From Gammaproteobacteria bacterium (GTDB taxonomy: Bacteria; Pseudomonadota; Gammaproteobacteria; GRL18): a stretch of 6,211 bases of DNA. The notes under the pieces are model-generated. The model was not told where the DNA came from, searched no databases, and saw only the letters and a list, made by a program, of their open reading frames with translations. This document shows, piece by piece, positions 1 through 5,951 of the stretch (position 1 is its first letter; every line of letters begins with the position of its first letter). The position numbers and the translations under genes were made by a program. The DNA lies in contig DAOVUK010000213.1 of the NCBI GenBank assembly GCA_030632625.1, positions 1 to 6,211 on the forward strand, given 5' to 3'.

Positions 1-1143
1 AAACGTCGGGATAAAATGCTGGTCATGTCAACAGGACGTGCTCATACAGTTGATGGTGTAGGCATTTTTACTCCCAAACGTGAGGCAACAGATTTTCTCA
101 CTGCCGGTGAAGTGGGTTATGTTATTGCTGGAATCAAGGACATTTATGGTGCTCCAGTGGGTGATACTTTAACCCTGGCTCATAATCCCTGCGATAAACC
201 GCTGAAGGGTTTTAAGGAAATACAGCCGCGTGTGTTTGCCGGACTTTTTCCTGTGACATCAGATGATTATGAAGGTTTGCGTGAAGCCTTATCTAAATTA
301 AAACTTAATGATGCCGCCCTGTTTTATGAACCTGAAGTCTCTCAGGCACTGGGATTTGGTTTTCGCTGTGGTTTTCTCGGTATGCTGCATATGGAAATTG
401 TTCAGGAAAGACTTGAACGTGAATATGATCTTGATCTGATCACCACAGCACCCACCGTTATTTTTGAAGTGCTCACGACTAAGGGTGAAACGATTAAGGT
501 GGATAATCCGGCGGCATTACCGGAGCGTTCTACTATTGAAGAAATCCGTGAACCCATTATTTCTGCAAATCTCTTATTGCCCCATGAATATGTCGGCAAT
601 GTGATTGGTTTATGTATTGAAAAACGTGGTGTGCAGAAAAAAATGCAATACGTGGGTAATCAGGTCAATATGACCTTTGAAATGCCTATGAATGAGGTGG
701 TACTCGATTTCTTTGATCGCCTTAAATCAGTCAGTCGTGGTTTTGCTTCACTGGAATATCACTTTGTACGATTTGAAGCGTCCAAACTGGTCAAAATGGA
801 TATTTTAATTAATGGCGAGCCTGTTGATGCACTCTCTATTATCATTCATGAAGATCTGGCCTTAAGTCGGGGGCGTGATCTGACCGAGAAAATGAAAGAG
901 TTAATTCAACGACAAATGTTTGATGTCGCGATTCAGGCGGCCATTGGCTCCAAAGTGATTGCCCGGACCAATGTTAAAGCCTTGCGGAAAAATGTCACAG
1001 CCAAATGTTATGGTGGTGATGTCAGTCGTAAAAGAAAATTGTTAGAGAAGCAAAAAGCGGGTAAAAAGCGTATGAAACGGGTGGGCAGCGTTGAGATTCC
1101 ACAGGAAGCTTTTTTAGCAGTTCTTCATATCGGTAAAGATTAA
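1..1143 (+). CDS. lepA: Elongation factor 4 (LepA/EF4), 3' part only
   Basis: Translational GTPase that binds ribosomes; proposed roles are back-translocation and 30S biogenesis. The frame is open from base 1, so the gene begins upstream; the ATG at 16 is internal. About 380 C-terminal residues are present out of the roughly 600 usual for the family. The GTPase domain with its G1-G5 motifs is therefore missing. What remains is the end of domain II (VMSTG, then [15 protein letters not shown]), domain III ([18 protein letters not shown]), the domain V-like part ([18 protein letters not shown]) and the LepA-specific C-terminal domain, which ends in a basic stretch ([11 protein letters not shown]) and [15 protein letters not shown]. 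Residue-by-residue similarity to E. coli LepA is high and I see no frameshift. The TAA stop lies 21 bases before lepB, the classical lepA-lepB operon arrangement. Confidence 0.97.
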   Translation, partial: KRRDKMLVMSTGRAHTVDGVGIFTPKREATDFLTAGEVGYVIAGIKDIYGAPVGDTLTLAHNPCDKPLKGFKEIQPRVFAGLFPVTSDDYEGLREALSKLKLNDAALFYEPEVSQALGFGFRCGFLGMLHMEIVQERLEREYDLDLITTAPTVIFEVLTTKGETIKVDNPAALPERSTIEEIREPIISANLLLPHEYVGNVIGLCIEKRGVQKKMQYVGNQVNMTFEMPMNEVVLDFFDRLKSVSRGFASLEYHFVRFEASKLVKMDILINGEPVDALSIIIHEDLALSRGRDLTEKMKELIQRQMFDVAIQAAIGSKVIARTNVKALRKNVTAKCYGGDVSRKRKLLEKQKAGKKRMKRVGSVEIPQEAFLAVLHIGKD

Positions 1144-1164
1144 CCTAGAAATAAAGAGAAAAGA

Positions 1165-2028
1165 ATGGATTTTGACATTGCACTAGTATTAGTTGTCTTG
1201 ACGTTTGTATCAGGTGTTGTCTGGATAATGGACAAGCTTTTATGGGAAAAAAAACGTCAGGCAAAACAGCAGGCTGAGATTAACCGTAAAGGAAAAGACA
1301 TCAGCGCACAGGAGCGTGATGCTTTATTAGCTGATCCGATCATAGTGGATTATGCAAAATCACTCTTTCCGGTGTTTTTTATCGTTTTAATCTTACGTTC
1401 ATTTATTTTCGAACCCTTTCGCATACCCTCTCAGTCAATGATGCCTAATTTATGGGTGGGTGATTTTATTCTGGTTAATAAATTCAGTTATGGTATTCGT
1501 CTTCCTGTTTTAAATACAGAAATTATTGATTCCGGCAAACCCGAAAATGGCGATGTGGCCGTCTTCAGATATCCGGTCAATCCTGCTATTAATTTTATTA
1601 AACGGGTTATCGGGGTTCCGGGTGATCATGTGGTTTATCGGAATAAATTATTGTATATCAATGGTAAACCGATGTCTCAGGAAAAGATGGGTCCCTATAA
1701 AGGCATGGGGTCAGGAGAAAAAATGAATGGTGCTGCTTTAAAAAATGAAAATCTACTGGGAGCGAAGCATGACATTCTGCTGGTTCCGGGAAAACCTGAT
1801 TTAAGTCATATGTATTTCTCTGAATTCTATAAGAACGGCACTATTGATCTCGTTGTCCCGGAGGGTCACTATTTTGTCATGGGTGACAATCGTGATGAAA
1901 GTCATGATGGCCGCTTTTGGGGACTGGTTCCGGAAACTAATCTGGTTGGTAAAGCCTTTATGATCTGGTTTAACTGGGATGTGGGCCAGGGTCTTTTTTG
2001 GGAACGTATCGGCAATTCAATTGAATAA
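1165..2028 (+). CDS. lepB: Signal peptidase I (leader peptidase)
   Basis: Inner-membrane serine protease that removes signal peptides from exported preproteins on the periplasmic side, using a Ser/Lys dyad. The 287-residue product is somewhat shorter than E. coli LepB (324). Visible parts are a first membrane segment at about residues 4-22, a K/R-rich cytoplasmic loop at about 23-62, a second membrane segment at about 64-82, and then the periplasmic catalytic domain. The nucleophile is Ser91 in IPSQSMMPNLWVGDF. The general base is Lys146 in FIKRVIGVPGD. Box E is GDNRDESHDGRFWG (240-253), where E. coli has DSR in place of DGR. I see no cysteine, so the periplasmic disulfide of E. coli LepB is absent. 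The ATG is preceded by a partial Shine-Dalgarno (AAAGAG, 1153-1158) with a 6-base spacer. The gene follows lepA closely and is probably co-transcribed with it. Confidence 0.97.
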   Translation: MDFDIALVLVVLTFVSGVVWIMDKLLWEKKRQAKQQAEINRKGKDISAQERDALLADPIIVDYAKSLFPVFFIVLILRSFIFEPFRIPSQSMMPNLWVGDFILVNKFSYGIRLPVLNTEIIDSGKPENGDVAVFRYPVNPAINFIKRVIGVPGDHVVYRNKLLYINGKPMSQEKMGPYKGMGSGEKMNGAALKNENLLGAKHDILLVPGKPDLSHMYFSEFYKNGTIDLVVPEGHYFVMGDNRDESHDGRFWGLVPETNLVGKAFMIWFNWDVGQGLFWERIGNSIE

Positions 2029-2058
2029 TCTTCTAAATTAACTATACTCACAACTATT

Positions 2059-2103
2059 ACTCGGTAAAGAAGTACTCGGTAAAGAAGTACTTAGTTAAAA
2101 AGG
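2059..2103 (+). repeat. 15-bp tandem repeat in the lepB-DUF4845 gap
   Basis: Two perfect adjacent copies of ACTCGGTAAAGAAGT lie at 2059-2073 and 2074-2088. A third, degenerate copy (10 of 15 matching) at 2089-2103 ends in the AAGGA that serves the next gene. The array fills about half of the non-coding gap. It looks like a local duplication by replication slippage. A regulatory role is only a possibility. Confidence 0.85.
2099..2103 (+). promoter_or_regulatory. Ribosome binding site of the DUF4845 gene
   Basis: AAGGA sits 7 bases before the ATG at 2111, at normal Shine-Dalgarno spacing, and supports that start. It is one of only two good Shine-Dalgarno matches in the window. It lies at the end of the degenerate third copy of the upstream 15-bp repeat. 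Confidence 0.75.
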
Positions 2104-2110
2104 ATAAAAA

Positions 2111-2497
2111 ATGCTAAAACAGAGCTTTAAATATAAACAGCAAAAAGGCTTCACTCTGGTCGGGTGGATCTTTGTCATGGCTATCGCCGGTTATTTTATC
2201 TATCTTGCTATGATTCTTACACCATTTATTGTCGGTAATCATACTATGGACAGAATACTGGAGTCTCTTAAAGAAGAGCCGGGTATCACCCAGAAATCTA
2301 AAAGAGAAATCTGGAGACTGATTGAAAACCGCATGCTTATTAATCAGGTAAGAAGTGTGACTAAGGATGATTTTGAAATAGTAAAAGAAAATAACAAGGT
2401 TATAGTGTATCTTGAGTATGATGACAAAATCCGTTTTATGAATCATGTTTATATTCTTATTGAACGCAATAAATCTGTTGAACTGGTTCGTAATTGA
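2111..2497 (+). CDS. DUF4845 family small membrane protein
   Basis: A 128-residue protein of unknown function. The N-terminus is basic (MLKQSFKYKQQKGF), followed by one hydrophobic segment at about residues 14-41 and a predicted extracytoplasmic, charged alpha/beta tail. I assign DUF4845 by position (between lepB and rnc, as I recall from pseudomonads) and by pattern: KGFTLVGW before the membrane segment, a helix with LESLKEEPGI, and a central ENRMLINQVRSV before alternating strands. No catalytic residues are evident. The start resembles a type IV prepilin leader (KGFTLV), but the usual Glu at +5 is Gly, so it may be a membrane anchor rather than a processed pilin. ATG 2111 has a good Shine-Dalgarno. 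The TGA stop overlaps the start codon of rnc, which suggests translational coupling. Confidence 0.85.
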   Translation: MLKQSFKYKQQKGFTLVGWIFVMAIAGYFIYLAMILTPFIVGNHTMDRILESLKEEPGITQKSKREIWRLIENRMLINQVRSVTKDDFEIVKENNKVIVYLEYDDKIRFMNHVYILIERNKSVELVRN

Positions 2498-3168
2498 ATA
2501 CTAACCTGAACAGTCTTTGTAATAATTTAGGTTATACTTTTAAAGATCCATGTTTATTACAAACCGCATTAAGCCACCGCAGTATTGGAAAAAACAACAA
2601 TGAACGCCTGGAATTTTTGGGTGATTCAGTGATTGGCTATGTCATCGCCGAAGAACTCTACTTACGTTTTGATGATGACAATGAGGGAAATCTGAGCCGT
2701 TATCGTTCTTTATTAGTGAAAGGCGATACTCTGGCCAGCATGGCTCGTCAGTTTCATGTTGGCCAGTATCTTAAACTTGGCGGTGGTGAATTAAAAAGCG
2801 GTGGTTTTCGACGGACGTCAATTCTTGCTGATGCAATGGAAGCCATCATTGGTGCTATTACCCTTGATTCTGATATCGAACAGGCTCGACATTGTATATT
2901 ATCATGGTATAAAGCGCGCCTGGATAATATCAAATCGCTGGATCTGAAAGATCCTAAAACACGTCTTCAGGAACAGCTTCAGGCAAAAAAATTTGAATTG
3001 CCGCAATATAAAGTTATATCGGTTAACGGCAAAGAACATGCGCAAATCTTTCAGGTTGATTGTCACGTTAAAGAACTCAAATTAACCATTTCGGCAGAAG
3101 GCAGCAGCCGAAGAGCTGCTGAACAAAAAAGTGCTGAGCTAATGCTGGAAAAAATTCTAATAGAATAA
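2494..3168 (+). CDS. rnc: Ribonuclease III
   Basis: Double-strand-specific endoribonuclease that processes rRNA precursors and structured mRNAs; a cytoplasmic, Mg-dependent homodimer. The 224 residues match the family length (E. coli 226). The catalytic domain (about 1-145) carries the signature NERLEFLGDS (36-45). The acidic metal-binding residues are visible as Glu37, Glu40, Asp44, Asp113 and Glu116. LKSGGFRRTSILAD (100-113) is also typical. The double-stranded RNA binding domain spans about 153-222 and ends with EGSSRRAAEQKSAE. The start is TTG: the codon before it in frame is TAA (2491-2493), and the next in-frame ATG falls deep in the catalytic domain, so the TTG is close to forced. The resulting N-terminus aligns with E. 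coli RNase III. There is no clear Shine-Dalgarno. The TTG overlaps the TGA of the preceding gene, so translation probably depends on reinitiation. Confidence 0.97.
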   Translation: MNTNLNSLCNNLGYTFKDPCLLQTALSHRSIGKNNNERLEFLGDSVIGYVIAEELYLRFDDDNEGNLSRYRSLLVKGDTLASMARQFHVGQYLKLGGGELKSGGFRRTSILADAMEAIIGAITLDSDIEQARHCILSWYKARLDNIKSLDLKDPKTRLQEQLQAKKFELPQYKVISVNGKEHAQIFQVDCHVKELKLTISAEGSSRRAAEQKSAELMLEKILIE

Positions 3169-3288
3169 GTTTTGTGCCTGTTTCATCTCTTCTTTTGAGA
3201 CAATGCGGCGTCTGAGACAATGGAGAGTCACCCAGCCAGCTTTTTTATCAATATCTATTTTATCCAAACCTAACAAAACCCAATTAAA
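3157..3288 (-). other. Open antisense frame in the rnc-era gap, coding status uncertain
   Basis: The minus strand is open for 43 codons between a TAA (complement of 3289-3291) and a TAG (complement of 3157-3159), spanning almost the whole gap. The translation reads like an ordinary protein tail: LDKIDIDKKAGWVTLH, then CLRRRIVSKEEMKQAQ, ending NLFY. There is no ATG near its beginning, only TTG codons, and no Shine-Dalgarno. It could be the remnant of the 3' end of a gene, or chance. I do not recognise a family. The plus strand also holds a 33-codon ATG frame (3203-3304) running into era, without support. Confidence 0.2.
3196..3222 (+). repeat. 10-bp direct repeat in the rnc-era gap
   Basis: TGAGACAATG occurs at 3196-3205 and again at 3213-3222, a 17-base period. 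It lies in the 122-base non-coding gap before era (3169-3290), which otherwise holds an AT-rich leader and no clear terminator or promoter. Confidence 0.6.
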
Positions 3289-3290
3289 TT

Positions 3291-4220
3291 ATGACAACAA
3301 CTGATTATCCTGAAAATTATAGAAGTGGCTATGTGGCTATTATCGGACGTCCCAATGTTGGAAAATCAACATTATTAAACTACATTCTCGGATTTCATTT
3401 AAGTATTACTTCAAAAAAACCGCAAACCACTCGTCATCGTCTATTGGGCATCAAAACCACAGACACAGCCCAGGCAGTTTATATTGATACACCGGGCCTG
3501 CATCAAAAACATAAAGGTGCTATACACACATACATGAACAAAGAGGCTCTGTCTACCTTACTGGATGTTGATGTAATTGTCTTTGTAGTCGATGGCATTA
3601 AACTGACAGCAGAAGATGAATATGTGATTGAATTATTGGCAAATTGTGAGCAGCCGATAATATTGGCTGTTAATAAGGTTGATAAAATTAAGGATAAAGA
3701 GGTGTTATTGCCCTTTATTGATGAGTTAAGTAAACGTTTGAACTTTAGTCAAATTGTCCCGGTTTCAGCATCTAAGGGCAGTAATGTCGCAGAACTTGAG
3801 CGACATATTGAATCTCTCCTGAATTTATCACCTGCCTATTTTCCAGAAGAACAAATAACCGATAAGTCGGATCGTTTTCATGCCTCAGAACTTATTCGTG
3901 AAAAACTTATGCGCTTATTAGGGCAGGAAGTGCCTTATGCTGTTGCTGTAGAAGTTGAAGCATTTGAAGAAGAAGCTTCAATTATTAAAATTTCCGCTAT
4001 TATCTGGGTTGAACGGAGCAATCAAAAAAGTATTATCATTGGCAGCAAAGGTCAGCAGTTAAAGGAAGTCGGTAAACAGGCAAGAATATCGATGGAAAGA
4101 TTATATGATAAAAAGGTTTTTCTAAAACTATGGGTAAAAGTTAAAGAGGGCTGGTCCGATGATCAAAAAGCACTCAAAAGCCTCGGATACTTTGATTTTT
4201 TAAGTCATGATGAGAATTAA
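3291..4220 (+). CDS. era: GTPase Era
   Basis: GTPase that binds the 3' end of 16S rRNA and acts in 30S subunit maturation, linked to cell growth and division. The 309 residues fit the family. The N-terminal GTPase domain shows G1 GRPNVGKST (19-27), the G2 threonine in PQTTRHR (44-50), G3 DTPG (66-69), G4 NKVD (128-131) and G5 SAS (159-161). The C-terminal KH RNA-binding domain carries the IIIGSKGQQLKEVG core (248-261) with its GxxG loop at 251-254. Everything expected for activity is present. The ATG at 3291 aligns with the usual start but has no Shine-Dalgarno; its leader is AT-rich (CAATTAAATT). The 122-base distance from rnc is unusual because the two genes normally abut or overlap. At the other end era overlaps recO. 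Confidence 0.97.
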   Translation: MTTTDYPENYRSGYVAIIGRPNVGKSTLLNYILGFHLSITSKKPQTTRHRLLGIKTTDTAQAVYIDTPGLHQKHKGAIHTYMNKEALSTLLDVDVIVFVVDGIKLTAEDEYVIELLANCEQPIILAVNKVDKIKDKEVLLPFIDELSKRLNFSQIVPVSASKGSNVAELERHIESLLNLSPAYFPEEQITDKSDRFHASELIREKLMRLLGQEVPYAVAVEVEAFEEEASIIKISAIIWVERSNQKSIIIGSKGQQLKEVGKQARISMERLYDKKVFLKLWVKVKEGWSDDQKALKSLGYFDFLSHDEN

Positions 4221-5049
4221 TCTGGACAATAAATCAGCTATTGTACTGCATCATTATAATTATCGGGATTCCAGCCTTATAGTTAATTTTTTTCTCAGTG
4301 ATTTTGGCAAGGTGAGTGCTATTGCCAGAGGTGTTAAAGGTAAAAAGTCAAAGCAAAATCAGTTTGCGCTGCTGCAGCCTTTTCAAATGCTGAGTGTTTC
4401 TCTGACAGGAAAAAATGAGCTTCTAATTTTAAAATCTATTGAGCTGATTTCTGACTTAAGTTCTGAATCAAGCTCTGACTTAAGTTCTGAATCAAGCTTT
4501 GAACCAAGGTCGCCAGGTTGGAACTTATCAGGAAAATCCCTGTATTGTGCCTATTATCTTAATGAATTATTGCTGCGTTTATTACCTTCACATACGGACT
4601 GTGGTGAAATTTTTGCACTTTATGATCAGATTTTAAGCATTCTTTCATATAACTCTAATCAATATGGTTCGGATCAGCATCCGGCTCAACAAACCTCGAT
4701 TCAATATGAAGTGCCGTTAAGAATGTTTGAACTAAAACTTCTGGAGTATCTTGGTTATGGTCTTAATCTCAGTCATGATATTCAATCAGAATCAGCCATT
4801 GATGATAAAAAACAATATTATTATATCATCGATGCGGGTCCTGTTGAGAACCCGCCAGGTGATACAAAATATTTAGCCATTAGCGGTCAGACACTGAACG
4901 ATTTAGCCAATGGTCAATTCAGTGAGCAGAAAACCTTGCAAGAAAGTAAACAGCTATTAAAATGGGCTCTGGCAGAGCATTTGGGTAATAAGCCCCTAAA
5001 AAGCCGAGAACTGTTTAGACAACTTTATTGTTCAACAGCTAAAGTTTGA
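4207..5049 (+). CDS. recO: DNA repair protein RecO
   Basis: Recombination mediator of the RecFOR pathway; it helps load RecA on SSB-coated single-stranded DNA at gaps and anneals complementary strands. The N-terminal OB-fold (about 1-80) shows AIVLHHYNYRDSSLIVNFFL, DFGKVSAIARGVKGKKS and ALLQPFQML. The helical C-terminal part contains YYLNELLLRLLP, FELKLLEYLGYGLNL and the family ending KPLKSRELFRQL (262-273). At 280 residues it exceeds E. coli RecO (242). Part of the excess is a Ser/Asp/Glu-rich repeat at 82-101 between the OB-fold and the helical domain; more lies in a polar, Gln/Ser-rich stretch near 149-167. Zinc-type CxxC motifs are absent. The start lies within era: ATG 4207 gives a 14-base overlap, and ATG 4210 directly after it is equally possible. 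No Shine-Dalgarno is seen, which fits coupling to era. Confidence 0.95.
   Translation: MMRINLDNKSAIVLHHYNYRDSSLIVNFFLSDFGKVSAIARGVKGKKSKQNQFALLQPFQMLSVSLTGKNELLILKSIELISDLSSESSSDLSSESSFEPRSPGWNLSGKSLYCAYYLNELLLRLLPSHTDCGEIFALYDQILSILSYNSNQYGSDQHPAQQTSIQYEVPLRMFELKLLEYLGYGLNLSHDIQSESAIDDKKQYYYIIDAGPVENPPGDTKYLAISGQTLNDLANGQFSEQKTLQESKQLLKWALAEHLGNKPLKSRELFRQLYCSTAKV
4450..4509 (+). repeat. In-frame tandem repeat inside recO (12/24-bp period)
   Basis: A 24-bp unit beginning TCTGACTTAAGT occurs as two identical adjacent copies, at 4450-4473 and 4474-4497. Each unit is itself two related 12-mers (TCTGACTTAAGT and TCTGAATCAAGC, 9 of 12 matching). A degenerate fifth 12-mer (TTTGAACCAAGG) follows at 4498-4509. 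The encoded peptide has a four-residue period: SDLS, SESS, SDLS, SESS, FEPR (residues 82-101). Copy changes of 12 or 24 bp would keep the frame. Confidence 0.9.
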
Positions 5050-5114
5050 ATCATTTGCTTTATTCCAGGTTTAAGTTTTTAGAGCAGCCAAAACAATCAT
5101 AACAATGACATCGT

Positions 5115-5120
5115 CGGAGG
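5115..5120 (+). promoter_or_regulatory. Strong Shine-Dalgarno pointing to a TTG start of pdxJ
   Basis: CGGAGG, the best Shine-Dalgarno match in the window, is followed by an 8-base spacer and an in-frame TTG at 5129. It lies downstream of the ATG at 5105, so it cannot serve that codon. It decides the start chosen for pdxJ. Confidence 0.65.
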
Positions 5121-5128
5121 ACAAAACC

Positions 5129-5872
5129 TTGGGTAACACATCAGCAATTCTTCTAGGGGTTAATATTGACCATATTGCAACATTAAGACAGGCCAGAGGA
5201 ACCCGTTACCCTGATCCGGTGAAAGCGGCTATGGATGTTGAATTTGCTGGTGCAGATGCGGTTACTCTGCATTTGAGAGAAGATCGGCGCCATATTCAGG
5301 AACGGGATGTTTATCTCATTAATGATGTGCTGCAAACCCGCATGAATCTTGAAATGGCTGTGACTGACTCCATGCTTGCTATTGCTGAAAAGGTAAAGCC
5401 TTCAGATTGTTGTCTGGTACCAGAAAAGCGTGAGGAACTGACCACAGAAGGCGGGCTGGATGTGGCTTCACAGACAGGCAAAATGGCTGATGCCTGTCAA
5501 AGACTGGCAGAAGCAGATATTCGGGTTTCATTGTTCATTGATGCAGACAAGCAGCAAATTGATGCCGCAGCCCAGGTTAAAGCACCGGTTATAGAGATTC
5601 ATACCGGACATTACGCAGATTATCAGGGGGCAGCACAAGAGCAGGAATTGGCACGGATCAGTGAAGGAATATTATATGCAAAGTCACTGGGTCTGCATGT
5701 TAATGCGGGGCATGGACTGCATTATCACAATGTTCAGGCTATTGCAGCACTGGCTGACATTGAAGAGTTGAATATAGGTCATGCCATTATAGCTCAGGCT
5801 CTTTTTAGCGGCTTAGAAAGTGCCGTAAAAGAAATGAAGGCGCTTATGATAAGGGCACGGACAGGCAGCTAG
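5129..5872 (+). CDS. pdxJ: Pyridoxine 5'-phosphate synthase PdxJ
   Basis: Condenses 1-deoxy-D-xylulose 5-phosphate with 3-amino-2-oxopropyl phosphate to pyridoxine 5'-phosphate, the last ring-forming step of the DXP-dependent vitamin B6 pathway. It is a cytosolic TIM-barrel, octameric in E. coli. Conserved blocks in order are [36 protein letters not shown] (catalytic Glu), [46 protein letters not shown] (catalytic His region) and ELNIGHAII. All are intact. From TTG 5129 the protein has 247 residues, close to E. coli (243). From ATG 5105 it would have 255, with an extra leader (MTSSEDKT) lacking a Shine-Dalgarno upstream. I prefer TTG because of the CGGAGG before it, but ATG cannot be excluded. 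The gene follows recO as in E. coli. The 55 to 79 bases between them show no promoter or terminator. Confidence 0.93.
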   Translation: MGNTSAILLGVNIDHIATLRQARGTRYPDPVKAAMDVEFAGADAVTLHLREDRRHIQERDVYLINDVLQTRMNLEMAVTDSMLAIAEKVKPSDCCLVPEKREELTTEGGLDVASQTGKMADACQRLAEADIRVSLFIDADKQQIDAAAQVKAPVIEIHTGHYADYQGAAQEQELARISEGILYAKSLGLHVNAGHGLHYHNVQAIAALADIEELNIGHAIIAQALFSGLESAVKEMKALMIRARTGS

Positions 5873-5951
5873 ACAGTAAGCACTGGTTCTTTTACAGGAT
5901 AAGCAGCCTTACTCACCACCACATATTAAAACTATTTTTTATTTATAATTT

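Noticed and set aside
402..599. Minus-strand open frame of 65 codons inside lepA
   Set aside because: It lies wholly within a strongly conserved coding region on the other strand and has no recognisable protein pattern.
1172..1200. TTGACA hexamer at the start of lepB as a -35 box
   Set aside because: No acceptable -10 hexamer at 16-18 bases; it encodes conserved-length N-terminal residues.
1526..1726. Plus-strand 66-codon frame within lepB
   Set aside because: It overlaps the catalytic region of lepB in another frame and its translation resembles no family.
2114..2446. Minus-strand 110-codon frame opposite the DUF4845 gene
   Set aside because: It is the mirror of an AT-rich real gene; its composition (many Phe, Ile, His, Ser) is typical of a shadow frame, and the plus-strand gene has a Shine-Dalgarno and family match.
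3229..3246. T run after CCCAGCCAGC in the rnc-era gap as a terminator
   Set aside because: No complementary upstream arm that would make a GC-rich stem directly before the T run.
3203..3304. Plus-strand 33-codon ATG frame running into the start of era
   Set aside because: It has no Shine-Dalgarno and no family resemblance, and runs out of frame over the era start.
5875..5913. Possible hairpin AGTAAG / CTTACT after pdxJ as a terminator
   Set aside because: Only six base pairs around a 27-base loop and no T run follows, so it is not a credible intrinsic terminator.
5944..5949. Perfect TATAAT before the channel gene as a promoter
   Set aside because: It ends two bases before the ATG, so transcription would begin inside the gene, and no -35 box lies at the right distance. 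AT-rich DNA gives such hexamers by chance.
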